Positions 14,220 to 22,150 of a stretch of 24,775 nt of DNA are shown here, one piece after another. The DNA comes from Clostridia bacterium. Lineage in GTDB: Bacteria; Bacillota_A; Clostridia; Christensenellales; Aristaeellaceae. The notes under the pieces were generated by a model. The model did no database searches, was not told where the DNA came from, and saw only the letters and a program-made list of their open reading frames with translations. Every line of letters starts with the position of its first letter. Within the stretch, counting starts at the first letter, position 1. A program made the position numbers and the translations under genes. Where the stretch lies: positions 1 to 24,775 of the forward strand of contig JAFXMP010000260.1 in the NCBI GenBank assembly GCA_017530275.1, read 5' to 3'.

Positions 14220-15878
14220 CTATTTGGTTTTCAGCATTTCCCTTGCATGCTTCCGGGCGCTGTCCGCATCGCCCCCAAGCATACGCGCAATTTCTGATAC
14301 CCGAGCTTCTCCGGTCAGGGGCGTTAAACGGGTGCGGGTGCGCTCCCCGTCGAAGGACTTTTCCACCAGGTAATGGTGATCGGCCAAAGCGGCGATTTGC
14401 TGCAAATGGGTCACGCATAGCACCTGACGCTCTTTCGCAATGGCAGCCATTTTTTCGCCCACCACCTGGGCAGCCCGACCGGAAATGCCGGTGTCGATTT
14501 CGTCAAAAATCATGCTTGGCACGCCCTCCCGCTTGGCTGCCACAGATTTAATGGCCAGCATCAGGCGGGAAAGCTCACCGCCGGAAGCAATTTTGCTCAG
14601 TGGCTGCATTTCCTCGCCCCGGTTGGGAGCGATCTGGAAGGCGGCGGTCTCGCTGCCCAAGGGGCCGGGGGCACAAGGAGGGAGAGATACTTGGAATTTG
14701 GTGCCTGCCATGTTCAGATCCCGCAACTGGATTTCCATTTCCTGCTCGAATTTCCGGGCCAGGGCTTGGCGTGCGGCGGTCAATTCCGCCGCCGTTTTTT
14801 CATAGCGGGCATGCAGCGTTTTTTCCTGCTTGGTCAAGCCGTCCAAATCGTCGTCCAGGCTCTCAAAGCTCGCAAGCTCTTTTTCGATTTCCTTGAGCTT
14901 TTCCGCCATTTCCCCGGTGGTGGCCCCGCCGTACTTGCGGCTCAGCCGGCGGATCAGATCGAGCCTTGCCTGCACGGCTTCGGCCCTGTCCGGATCGCTG
15001 TCCAGGGAGGAAAGCAGGTCCCGCAGGGTCAGCCCGATGTCTTCCGCCTCATAATATACCGCGTCCAGCCTGGCGCGCAGAGCGGCGTAGGATTCATCCA
15101 ATCCTTCGATAGGAGAAAGAGCATTGACTGCTGTGCGAATGGCCTCCACGGCGGGGTCGGCTCCGTTGTACACGGAATCATAAGCCTCCCGCAGGCCGTT
15201 TTCGATCTTCTCCGCGTAGCGGAACCGGTCCCGCTCCTTTGCCAGTTCTTCTTCTTCCCCAGGTACCAGCTTGGCGTTTTTCAGCTCCTTCTGACGGATG
15301 CGGAGCAGTTCCATCCGCTCGCCAGCCGATTCACTCTGCTTTTTTAGCTTTTCTAAGTTCCGCGCACATTCATGCCATTGCTCGAAATCCGCGCGGGTTT
15401 TGTCCAGCAAAGCCCGGTGGGCGTCGTCCCCGGAAGCGTCCAAAAAGCCCAAATGACGCTTTTCATCCATGAGGGATTGATGCTCATGCTGGCCGTGGAT
15501 GTCCATGAGCAGGGCGGTGAACTGCTGGTACTGGGAAAGGGGAAGAAGCGCACCGTTCACCCGGCAGGAGGACCGGCCCTGAATGGTGATATCCCGGCTT
15601 AAAATCAACTCGTTTCCGTCGTCCAGTTCCTGCTCTTTCAGCAGATTCAGGGCCGCCGGGCAGTCGGAAAGATCGAACACGCCTTCCACCCTGGCCTTTT
15701 CTTCTCCATGGCGAATCAGCTCTTTTTGCGCCCGGCCTCCAAGGAGCAGAGTTACGGCGTCCACCAGAATAGATTTGCCCGCGCCCGTTTCGCCGGTCAG
15801 CACGTGCAGGCCGGAAGAAAAATCCACCTGCATTTCATCCATCAGCGCGATATTGCGGATCGTTAAAGACAAAAGCAT
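14220..15878 (-). CDS. recN: DNA repair protein RecN
   Basis: A 552-residue SMC-like ATPase of normal RecN length, which acts at DNA double-strand breaks. The Walker A motif GETGAGKS is at residues 29-36. A central coiled-coil region rich in Lys, Glu and Leu (about 150-370) separates it from the C-terminal ATPase half, where the ABC signature region (GGELSRLMLAIKS) and Walker B (MIFDEIDTGISG) are clear. It starts 16 bp after argR behind GAGG, the last gene of nadK-argR-recN, an order common in Firmicutes. No LexA-type operator was recognised nearby. Confidence 0.97.
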   Translation of the reverse strand: MLLSLTIRNIALMDEMQVDFSSGLHVLTGETGAGKSILVDAVTLLLGGRAQKELIRHGEEKARVEGVFDLSDCPAALNLLKEQELDDGNELILSRDITIQGRSSCRVNGALLPLSQYQQFTALLMDIHGQHEHQSLMDEKRHLGFLDASGDDAHRALLDKTRADFEQWHECARNLEKLKKQSESAGERMELLRIRQKELKNAKLVPGEEEELAKERDRFRYAEKIENGLREAYDSVYNGADPAVEAIRTAVNALSPIEGLDESYAALRARLDAVYYEAEDIGLTLRDLLSSLDSDPDRAEAVQARLDLIRRLSRKYGGATTGEMAEKLKEIEKELASFESLDDDLDGLTKQEKTLHARYEKTAAELTAARQALARKFEQEMEIQLRDLNMAGTKFQVSLPPCAPGPLGSETAAFQIAPNRGEEMQPLSKIASGGELSRLMLAIKSVAAKREGVPSMIFDEIDTGISGRAAQVVGEKMAAIAKERQVLCVTHLQQIAALADHHYLVEKSFDGERTRTRLTPLTGEARVSEIARMLGGDADSARKHAREMLKTK

Positions 15879-15894
15879 AATGACCTCATTAAGT

Positions 15895-16344
15895 TCATTT
15901 TAGCATATCCTGGAACCGCTTCACGGCCTGGGCGGCCTCGGTTTCATTCTGCACGATCACCAAAATGGTGTTGTCCCCGGCCATGGTCCCTAAAATCTCC
16001 GGCAAATGCATGGAATCGATTGCCTCAGCGGCGGCGTTGGCGCTGCCCGCCAGGGTTTTCACCACCACGATATTGCCCGCGAAATTGATGGAGAGCACGG
16101 AGTCCCGGAACATGCGAACAAAACGTTCGCTGAGGCCGTGCTCCGCCTTATCCGCCGTAGCGTACTTATAGCCGCCGGAGCCGGACAGCACCTTTAAGAG
16201 TCGCAGCTCCTTAATATCGCGGGACACGGTGGCCTGCGTGACCACGATGCCCATATCCTTTAATCGTCCTGCCAATTCCTCCTGAGTTTCCACGTCGTAC
16301 TGCTCAATGATGCTCAGAATAGCCGTCTGCCGCGCGTTTTTCAT
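15895..16344 (-). CDS. argR: Arginine repressor
   Basis: A 149-residue protein of standard ArgR/AhrC length. The N-terminal winged helix has TQEELAGRLKDMGIVVTQAT followed by SRDIKELRL. The C-terminal half has the arginine-binding and hexamerisation region with GTMAGDNTILVI. In response to L-arginine it represses biosynthetic and activates catabolic arginine genes in related bacteria. It starts 22 bp after nadK behind AGGAGG and lies upstream of recN. Possible ArgR half-sites in the promoter region of this operon are listed separately. Confidence 0.97.
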   Translation of the reverse strand: MKNARQTAILSIIEQYDVETQEELAGRLKDMGIVVTQATVSRDIKELRLLKVLSGSGGYKYATADKAEHGLSERFVRMFRDSVLSINFAGNIVVVKTLAGSANAAAEAIDSMHLPEILGTMAGDNTILVIVQNETEAAQAVKRFQDMLK

Positions 16345-16366
16345 ATCCTATTTCCTCCTGTTCAGC

Positions 16367-17209
16367 TTATTGGTTCCATACAGCCTGTTTTTTTCGCAAT
16401 GTATCAAAAAATCCGGTTTTTTCCATTTGAATTAGCTTTATGTGTTTTTCCGCGAGGCTAATAGTCACCCGGGCCTCCTGAGTTACGGGCAAAAGGATCT
16501 GACCGTCGACAGCCAACTGCAGCCGCCGCCTGTCCCGTCCGTGTGCCAGCAAAGTCACTTCCGTTCCCAAAGGGAGGATCACGGGACGCAGTAATAGTTC
16601 CCGGGCGCACAGAGGGGTGAGCAGCACGCAGGCGGCGTCTGACCGAATTACCGGTCCGCCCGCGGATAGCCCGTAGGCTGTAGCGCCGATTGGCGTGGAT
16701 ACCACCACGCCGTCCCCGTGGGCGCAGAAAACCGTTTCTCCGTCCGCAAGCGCCTGCACTTCGATTACACCGGGATGCTCCCCACGAGTCAGGGAAAGAT
16801 CGTTGAGGGCATAGTATTCTTTTTCCCCGTATCGGATGCGAAGCAGCGGGCACTGCTGAACGGCATAAGCACCGGCAATCAGCTTTTCGGCCGTTTCCTG
16901 GGGATCTTCTGCCCGGCCGTTCATCAGAAATCCCACAGTGCCTGTATTCACGCCGAGCAATGGCAGATCACGGTTAAGGGTCTCCTGAACGATATGCAGC
17001 AGCGTGCCGTCTCCGCCAAATGCAACAAGCGCCTGAATATGGTCCGGCATTTCTGCCAAGGCGCAGGCTTTTCCCACGCCTCGATCCGCCAGCCACTGAT
17101 CCGTATATACTTCGCCGCCCCGATCATAGATGGCCGTGGCAAGCGCCAAAGCGGCTTCCGCGCCTCGTACCTGATAAGGATTTACATAGAAATAGAAGGA
17201 TGGTTGCAT
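16367..17209 (-). CDS. nadK: NAD kinase
   Basis: A 280-residue ATP-NAD kinase that phosphorylates NAD to NADP in the cytoplasm. The hallmark GGDGT is at residues 65-69 (LVAFGGDGTLL), followed by LGVNTGTVGFL and the glycine-rich GDGVVVSTPIGATAYGLSAGG segment in two parts. Length is normal for the Firmicutes enzyme. The ATG at 17209 follows GGAGG by about 6 nt. It is the first gene of the nadK-argR-recN unit. Confidence 0.96.
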   Translation of the reverse strand: MQPSFYFYVNPYQVRGAEAALALATAIYDRGGEVYTDQWLADRGVGKACALAEMPDHIQALVAFGGDGTLLHIVQETLNRDLPLLGVNTGTVGFLMNGRAEDPQETAEKLIAGAYAVQQCPLLRIRYGEKEYYALNDLSLTRGEHPGVIEVQALADGETVFCAHGDGVVVSTPIGATAYGLSAGGPVIRSDAACVLLTPLCARELLLRPVILPLGTEVTLLAHGRDRRRLQLAVDGQILLPVTQEARVTISLAEKHIKLIQMEKTGFFDTLRKKQAVWNQ

Positions 17210-17233
17210 GGAATACCTCCATTCTGCATATTT

Positions 17234-17262
17234 ATCTTACCATATTCAGCAAGATTATACAA
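17234..17262 (-). promoter_or_regulatory. Candidate promoter of nadK-argR-recN
   Basis: On the minus strand an extended -10 (TGGTAAGAT, hexamer 17234-17239) has TTGTAT (17257-17262) as a weak -35 at a 17-bp spacing. A perfect TATAAT also occurs at 17254-17259 but with only a T-rich -35. Either could serve. ATTCA at 17244-17248 and TGAAT at 17267-17271 lie within and next to it. Confidence 0.45.
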
Positions 17263-17302
17263 GGCTTGAATCAAAGAAAAAACAGAAAAAGCAAGAAAAC
17301 CC

Positions 17303-17331
17303 TTGACAATTTTACTTGTGTCTCCTATGAT
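17303..17331 (+). promoter_or_regulatory. Sigma-A promoter of tsaC
   Basis: A perfect -35 TTGACA (17303-17308), a 17-bp spacer and a -10 TATGAT (17326-17331, one mismatch) are followed by a start near 17338, giving a leader of about 93 nt before the ATG at 17431. Confidence 0.85.
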
Positions 17332-17337
17332 GATACG

Positions 17338-17402
17338 GTTCAAACCGAAGATTCATGCAAAACCGGTTATCCGGGAGTGAATATTCAGGGTGTGAATATA
17401 CA
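17338..17402 (+). promoter_or_regulatory. Repeat-rich leader of tsaC with ArgR-like half-sites
   Basis: The leader holds two near-identical 11-nt direct repeats, GTGAATATTCA at 17377-17387 and GTGAATATACA at 17392-17402, with a 15-nt period. The first contains the palindrome TGAATATTCA. Half-sites of ArgR type (ATTCA/TGAAT) occur at 17351, 17378, 17383 and 17393. ArgR boxes normally have TGAAT and ATTCA about 4 bp apart, so the match is imperfect and the role is a guess. Confidence 0.35.
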
Positions 17403-17430
17403 ATAATTGGATGAAAAAGGAGCTTTTTCC

Positions 17431-18453
17431 ATGGTTACCTTATGTTTACCCGCCCATGGGCAGGCTTTAGAGCAGGCGTCCGAATTACTGCGGCAGGGCC
17501 AGGTGGTGGCTTTTCCCACGGAAACGGTATACGGCCTTGGCGCTAACGCCCTGGACGAAAACGCTGTGCGCGCCATTTTTGCCGCCAAGGAACGCCCGGC
17601 GGACAATCCCTTGATCGTTCATGTGGCGGAAAGGAGACAGCTCAAAGGTCTGTGCGAAGTGACAGAGACAGCGGAAAAGCTGATGGACGCCTTTTGGCCT
17701 GGCCCACTGACCATGCTGCTGAAAAAAACAGACCGGATTCCTGCCGTCACCACTGCGGGACTTCCGTCCGTGGCGGTGCGCTGCCCCTGCCACCCGATAT
17801 CGCAGGCATTACTGCGTCAATGCGGCCTGCCAATCGCCGCTCCATCTGCAAACCGTTCCGGCAGGCCCAGTCCTACTTCCGCCCAGCATGTATATGAGGA
17901 TATGCGCGGCCGCATCCCTTTGATCCTGGATGGGGGCTCCTGCCAGGTAGGCGTGGAATCCACAGTGGTTGATTTAACGGGTCCGGTGCCCTGTGTGCTG
18001 CGTCCCGGAGCTGTGACGGCGGAGGACATCGCCAGCGTTGTGGGCGATTGCACGGTGGCAGAAAGCGTCATGAGACCCTTGAAAGACGGGGAAGCCGCCC
18101 CGTCTCCTGGTATGCGGCATCGGCATTACGCGCCAAAAGCTAAAATGACGGTGTATATCGGCGATGATCAGTCTGTAGCCCGTGCCATCTGCACAGTGTT
18201 CGATCAATCGGAAAATGCCGCTATCCTGGCGCACACCGGTGCGATGCCCCTTTTTGGCAATAGACGAGTATTTGATTTAGGCGATACCCCGGAAGATGGG
18301 GCCCGTCTGCTGTTCCAGCGTCTGCGGGAAATGGACGAAGCGGGCTGCGCTTTGATCCTGGCCCAGGGCTGGAAGCCGGAAGGAAAAGCCCTGGCGGTGA
18401 TGAACCGCATGGCGCGGGCGGCTGCGTTTGATATCGTGCAGGTTTCCGACTAA
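17431..18453 (+). CDS. tsaC: L-threonylcarbamoyladenylate synthase, two-domain Sua5 type
   Basis: A 340-residue enzyme that makes threonylcarbamoyl-AMP from threonine, bicarbonate and ATP for the t6A37 modification of tRNAs. The YrdC-like domain (about 8-200) has FPTETVYGLGANA, KERPADNPL and PSANRSGRPSPTSA. The conserved linker SPGMRHRHYAPKAK and a C-terminal Sua5 domain (about 230-340) follow, so it is the long form as in Bacillus YwlC. The frame opens at a TTG (17407), but the ATG at 17431 follows GGAG by 8 nt and gives the normal N-terminus. It is a single-gene unit with its own promoter and terminator. Confidence 0.95.
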   Translation: MVTLCLPAHGQALEQASELLRQGQVVAFPTETVYGLGANALDENAVRAIFAAKERPADNPLIVHVAERRQLKGLCEVTETAEKLMDAFWPGPLTMLLKKTDRIPAVTTAGLPSVAVRCPCHPISQALLRQCGLPIAAPSANRSGRPSPTSAQHVYEDMRGRIPLILDGGSCQVGVESTVVDLTGPVPCVLRPGAVTAEDIASVVGDCTVAESVMRPLKDGEAAPSPGMRHRHYAPKAKMTVYIGDDQSVARAICTVFDQSENAAILAHTGAMPLFGNRRVFDLGDTPEDGARLLFQRLREMDEAGCALILAQGWKPEGKALAVMNRMARAAAFDIVQVSD

Positions 18454-18467
18454 AGACAGTAAACAAA

Positions 18468-18517
18468 AACCAGGTCATTATGCTGCTGATTCCGCAGTCA
18501 GAATGACTTGGTTTTTT
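18468..18517. terminator. Bidirectional terminator between tsaC and the PBP gene
   Basis: AACCAGGTCATT (18468-18479) pairs with AATGACTTGGTT (18502-18513, one wobble), enclosing a smaller CTGC/GCAG stem. T-runs follow on both strands (18512-18517 on plus, the A-run at 18465-18469 on minus), so it can stop transcripts of both convergent genes. Confidence 0.88.
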
Positions 18518-18542
18518 ATCATGGCTGAATAATGGTGCTTCT

Positions 18543-19970
18543 TTACAGGGATACGCAGTTTTGCAGCATCCAGGAAAAAATATGCCGGGCCAGAGGCGCG
18601 GCCACGCTTCCGCCGCCTCCCGCGTTTTCCACCACGATGGCTAAGGCGTATGGTGCGTCGGGATCGTCCAAAAAACCTATGAACCAGGCGTTTGTGTTTT
18701 CCTGATTGTCGATTTCAGCGGATCCCGTTTTGCCGCAAACCTTTGCGCCCTGGATGTTCGCCGCGGTACCGGTGCCCGAAGTGATTACTGCGCGCATATA
18801 GTCCTTGAGGATGAATGCCTGTTGTGATGTGAGGGGCCTGCGGTACACGCGGGAGGAAAAGGAAGCGCGGTTTCCGCCCGCGGGGGTCGTTGCGGACAGG
18901 AGCATGCACGGTTCCATCATCACGCCGTCATTGGCGACGCATGCTGCGAGCATGCACAGGTGCATGGGAGAAGCGCTCAGGGCGCTTTGCCCCGCGCCGG
19001 TCCAGGCGATTTCCCCGTCTGTGCGGTTCTGGGTGGGATAAGAGGAATTTTCCACCACCATATCCTGGAACAGGAAATTATCGTTGAAGCCAAAGCGTTC
19101 CGCGGTTTTGCGCATCCTGAGGTCGCCCAACTGCAGGGCCAGCCGGGCGAAAGCATTGTTGCAGCTAACGGTGAAAGCTTGTTTCAGCGTCAGTTCCCCA
19201 TGTTTGGTTATTTTTCCGGCGGCCATATCCGTGCCCGCGTCGGTGATCAGCCGCTGGCCTAATTGCAGCATACCGTCGCAGGAAAGGGTTAGGGAGACGT
19301 AATCCTGCATGTTTTCGATCACGGAGGCGGCGGTGACGATCTTGAAGGTGGAGCCGGGGGTATAAAGCCCCTGAATAGCGCGATTAAAGAAGGGCTTCTG
19401 TGGATCGGCCTTCACGCTGTCGGTGATATTCTGTGGATCGAAGGAGGGGAAGGACTGTTCGGTGAGCACCTCGCCCGTTTTATAATTCATTACGACGACC
19501 GCCCCCGCTTTGCCGTCGGGGAAAAGGGAGGAAACATACTGGGCCAAACGGCTGTCGATGGTCAGGCGCACGGTGTCGCCGCGCTTCTCCTCTCCTCGCA
19601 GGGCATAGCCCAGCCGTTCCAGAAAAGACATATTGAAGCCGTAAAGGTAGGAGGCAAAAAAACTATCAGCGCTGTTGTTCACGTTGGAACCGCTGTCACC
19701 CACCGCATGTACGGTCGCTGTACGGGCAGCGGCGTCGCCGGGATACACGCGCCTGCCATCCTGCTGGGTGGCCAGCAGGACGCCGTTTCGATCCTGGATA
19801 TCCCCGGGAATCACGTTCTTTTTCTGAGACCGGGCGAAAGTGTTGGCGGAGGAAGAGAACCACCGGTTGCCGTACACAGTGACGCTGTAGGCGCCATATC
19901 CTGCCAGCAGCACGAACAGAGCACAGAGAAAAATGGTGACCAACCGCAGGTTCTTCCGCAGCTTCTTCAT
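18543..19970 (-). CDS. pbpA: Class B penicillin-binding protein (PbpA-like transpeptidase)
   Basis: A 475-residue peptidoglycan DD-transpeptidase. One N-terminal TM helix (9-31) is followed by a short dimerisation-type region and a transpeptidase domain with all active-site motifs: STFK at 207-210 (nucleophile Ser207), SCN at 269-271 and KTG at 414-416. It has no PASTA domains and a reduced N-terminal region, like the PbpA group that pairs with RodA/FtsW. Its ATG overlaps the RodA/FtsW stop as ATGA. Catalysis is outside the membrane, cross-linking glycan strands made by its partner. Gene naming follows the PbpA-RodA clusters of Actinobacteria and Clostridia. Confidence 0.93.
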   Translation of the reverse strand: MKKLRKNLRLVTIFLCALFVLLAGYGAYSVTVYGNRWFSSSANTFARSQKKNVIPGDIQDRNGVLLATQQDGRRVYPGDAAARTATVHAVGDSGSNVNNSADSFFASYLYGFNMSFLERLGYALRGEEKRGDTVRLTIDSRLAQYVSSLFPDGKAGAVVVMNYKTGEVLTEQSFPSFDPQNITDSVKADPQKPFFNRAIQGLYTPGSTFKIVTAASVIENMQDYVSLTLSCDGMLQLGQRLITDAGTDMAAGKITKHGELTLKQAFTVSCNNAFARLALQLGDLRMRKTAERFGFNDNFLFQDMVVENSSYPTQNRTDGEIAWTGAGQSALSASPMHLCMLAACVANDGVMMEPCMLLSATTPAGGNRASFSSRVYRRPLTSQQAFILKDYMRAVITSGTGTAANIQGAKVCGKTGSAEIDNQENTNAWFIGFLDDPDAPYALAIVVENAGGGGSVAAPLARHIFSWMLQNCVSL

Positions 19971-21217
19971 AGCGCTTCCCCTCCCTGCAGTGCCAGCTCC
20001 CGGTCCTCGTTCATGCCCGCTTCATTGCGGCTGGCTACGCCCTGGAGCAGGCCGATCACGCACAGGCTGGATACCATGGACGTGCCGCCGTAGCTGATGA
20101 AGGGCAGCGTCACGCCTGTGAGGGGGATGAGCTTGATGTTTCCGCCGATGATCACAAATGTCTGCAGAGCCAGCAGGGCGGTGCAGCCAGCCGCCAGCAG
20201 GCTGTGGAACACCGTGCGGGACCTCCTTGCGATCATCATGCCGCGGATAATGATAAAAAGATACATACACAGCACGATCAGCCCGAAAAACACGCCGAAT
20301 TCATGCAGGATCACGGAGAAAATAAAATCATTGTAGTATTCCGGAATGACCGATGGGTTGCCAAGGCCCAGCCCTACGCCCCAGAATCCGCCGTTCACAA
20401 TGGCGATCAGGCTCTGCACGATCTGGTAGCCCGCACCCTGGGTATCGGCCCAGGGATTGAGCCATATCGCCACCCTGCGCTTCACGTGAGCAAACATCTG
20501 ATAACCCGCGAACGCGCCGCCAGCGGCCCCCACAAGGCCGCCCAGAACCAGCAGGCGGCTGCCTGTGGCGGCAAACAGCAATATCAATACCACGCCGTAG
20601 TACAGCAGCGCTGTTCCAAGATCCTTTTGCAGCATGAGCATTGCCAGGCATACCCCGCAAAACAGCAGGGCGGGTACAAACCTGCGCTGGCTCAGCAGAT
20701 AGGATACGCTCAGCAGCAGCGCCAGCTTCACGATCTCGCTGGGCTGTACCGAACGGTTGCCGATATAAAACCAGTTTTTTGCCCCGTTGGTTTCCCGACC
20801 GATGAGAAGCGGCAGAATCAACAGCCCCGCGCTGCCCAGCATCATCAGCACAGTCAGCCATTTCCAGCGGGACACATAACGCACCAGGAAGGTGCAGAAT
20901 ACCATGCAGGCAACGCCGACACCGTAGTTTTCCGCCTGGGTCATGCCTCTTTCCGGATCCAGCCGGTACAGCACCAGCACGCCCAAGGCGCACAGGAAAT
21001 TGGTGAGGGACAGCAGCAGCCGGTCCGAAGGAAACAGGCGGGAGATGCCCGCCGTGCCAATAAAAATGATCAGCGGTACCAGAACGGATAAAAGAAAGCT
21101 TTGCCATTTTCCGTCGTTCATCGCCAGCAGGAAAAAGCCCAGGAAAAAGAAAGCCATTACCGCACCCAGCATAGCCCGGCCGGGATTGGACCGGCGCTTT
21201 CCATTCTTTTCAGGCAT
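19967..21217 (-). CDS. rodA: RodA/FtsW-family SEDS peptidoglycan glycosyltransferase
   Basis: A 416-residue protein with about ten to twelve TM helices. SEDS motifs are visible: NGAKNWFYIGNRSVQPSEI (partner of the lipid II-binding loop), QKDLGTALL, the region NPWADTQGAGYQIVQSLIA, and the C-terminal PLTGVTLPFISYGGTSM. It polymerises lipid II into glycan strands. The frame extends to 21331, but the ATG at 21217 follows AGGAGG and overlaps the FHA stop by 8 bp. RodA and FtsW cannot be separated by eye; pairing with a PbpA-like PBP and an FHA protein favours the RodA-like accessory or elongation type. Confidence 0.94.
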   Translation of the reverse strand: MPEKNGKRRSNPGRAMLGAVMAFFFLGFFLLAMNDGKWQSFLLSVLVPLIIFIGTAGISRLFPSDRLLLSLTNFLCALGVLVLYRLDPERGMTQAENYGVGVACMVFCTFLVRYVSRWKWLTVLMMLGSAGLLILPLLIGRETNGAKNWFYIGNRSVQPSEIVKLALLLSVSYLLSQRRFVPALLFCGVCLAMLMLQKDLGTALLYYGVVLILLFAATGSRLLVLGGLVGAAGGAFAGYQMFAHVKRRVAIWLNPWADTQGAGYQIVQSLIAIVNGGFWGVGLGLGNPSVIPEYYNDFIFSVILHEFGVFFGLIVLCMYLFIIIRGMMIARRSRTVFHSLLAAGCTALLALQTFVIIGGNIKLIPLTGVTLPFISYGGTSMVSSLCVIGLLQGVASRNEAGMNEDRELALQGGEAL

Positions 21218-21989
21218 GGCGGTCCCTCCTTCTATGGCGCGTGCGCGGCGGCGTGAAGGATGCATCTTCTTCATTCCATGCCGCCTGCCCGGAAGCCTGA
21301 TCCTGCCGCAGGTCTTCTCCCTCCAATGCATTTTTCAATTCGTCCATGGAATAAGCGTACTGCCAGGTCATCTGGCCGTCCTCAGTATAATTCCCGTCAT
21401 AATCCGAGTGGGCGGGCATATAGGCCTCATATCCTTCGGGCAGGTACGCTTCCTCATCCTCGGTATCCGCCGCTTCCTGCCGCAAGCCGGGATTTCCCCC
21501 TGCGTTCCAAACGGCGTCAGGTTCCGGGTAAGCCACGGGATAGGGCACCTTCAATCCAGCGAACAAACGCACCCGCAGGGGAATGCCGCCTGCCTGCAAT
21601 TGCGTTCCGTGCAGGGCATAACCGGGACCGCGCAGAGCGTTGCCGTTCAGCAGCATGGAGGCGCGGCGAAGGGGGATGATCCTTAAGCCTTTTCCATCCT
21701 CAAACTCAAAACGAGCGTGATTTCGCTGTATGCCTGGCCCTTTCAGATGGATATCGCATTCCCGGGAAGACCCGATCATCCCTTCCCGAGGAAGGGGCTG
21801 TGCTTCCCCGGTGGCAAGGTTCACCATTTCGCCCACCAGTCCAGCGTCCGGCAGGGAACGCAGTTCCTTCCGGTAAGCCCTGGCGTCCCGGCGCAGCCAG
21901 CGGAAGGAACGCCACACGATCATCAGCCCGATGATAACGAACACATACCGCATCAGCATGGAAATCAATTCATACGCCTGCGGCGACAT
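21210..21989 (-). CDS. Membrane-anchored FHA-domain protein
   Basis: A 259-residue protein with one TM helix (about 9-27), a basic patch and an FHA domain (about 52-142). Conserved FHA residues are present: IGSSRECDIHL (72-82) and the N-H pair at 90-91. The tail (about 180-245) is acidic, rich in Glu, Tyr and Gln, and ends basic. FHA domains bind phosphothreonine, so it probably links Ser/Thr kinase signalling to the downstream RodA/PBP pair, as FhaB does in Mycobacterium. No kinase or phosphatase is in the window. The frame opens at a TTG (22010); the ATG at 21989 follows AAGGAGG and is preferred. Confidence 0.88.
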   Translation of the reverse strand: MSPQAYELISMLMRYVFVIIGLMIVWRSFRWLRRDARAYRKELRSLPDAGLVGEMVNLATGEAQPLPREGMIGSSRECDIHLKGPGIQRNHARFEFEDGKGLRIIPLRRASMLLNGNALRGPGYALHGTQLQAGGIPLRVRLFAGLKVPYPVAYPEPDAVWNAGGNPGLRQEAADTEDEEAYLPEGYEAYMPAHSDYDGNYTEDGQMTWQYAYSMDELKNALEGEDLRQDQASGQAAWNEEDASFTPPRTRHRRRDRHA

Positions 21990-22025
21990 GGCGGTTCCCT
22001 CCTTTAGCAAATTCCATTTTTCCTT

Positions 22026-22054
22026 AGTATACCAAAAAGATACTGTTCCGTCTA
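22026..22054 (-). promoter_or_regulatory. Extended -10 promoter of the FHA-rodA-pbpA operon
   Basis: On the minus strand an extended -10 TGGTATACT (hexamer at 22026-22031) and a -35 TAGACG (22049-22054) are 17 bp apart. The start would be near 22019, about 30 nt before the ATG. Confidence 0.75.
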
Positions 22055-22086
22055 TGCCTGATATAAGAATTTTACTGCTGAAGGGG

Positions 22087-22115
22087 TTGCAAAAGAGGGG
22101 TGATATAGCTATAAT
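22087..22115 (+). promoter_or_regulatory. Sigma-A promoter of the tat operon
   Basis: TTGCAA (22087-22092), a 17-bp spacer and a perfect TATAAT (22110-22115) predict a start near 22122, about 29 nt before the likely first codon at 22151. It is divergent from the FHA promoter, with 32 bp between their -35 boxes. Confidence 0.82.
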
Positions 22116-22150
22116 ATGCTCATGCGTGATCGGAAAGGGGTGGATGCGGC

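Noticed and set aside
17377..17402. The two 11-nt direct repeats as the start of a CRISPR array or iteron set
   Set aside because: There are only two copies with a 4-nt gap, no spacers of CRISPR length and no replication or cas gene nearby.
20204..21091. A 295-codon plus-strand open frame opposite rodA
   Set aside because: The product is rich in Gln, His and Ala with no recognisable fold and lies entirely antisense to a well-supported SEDS gene.
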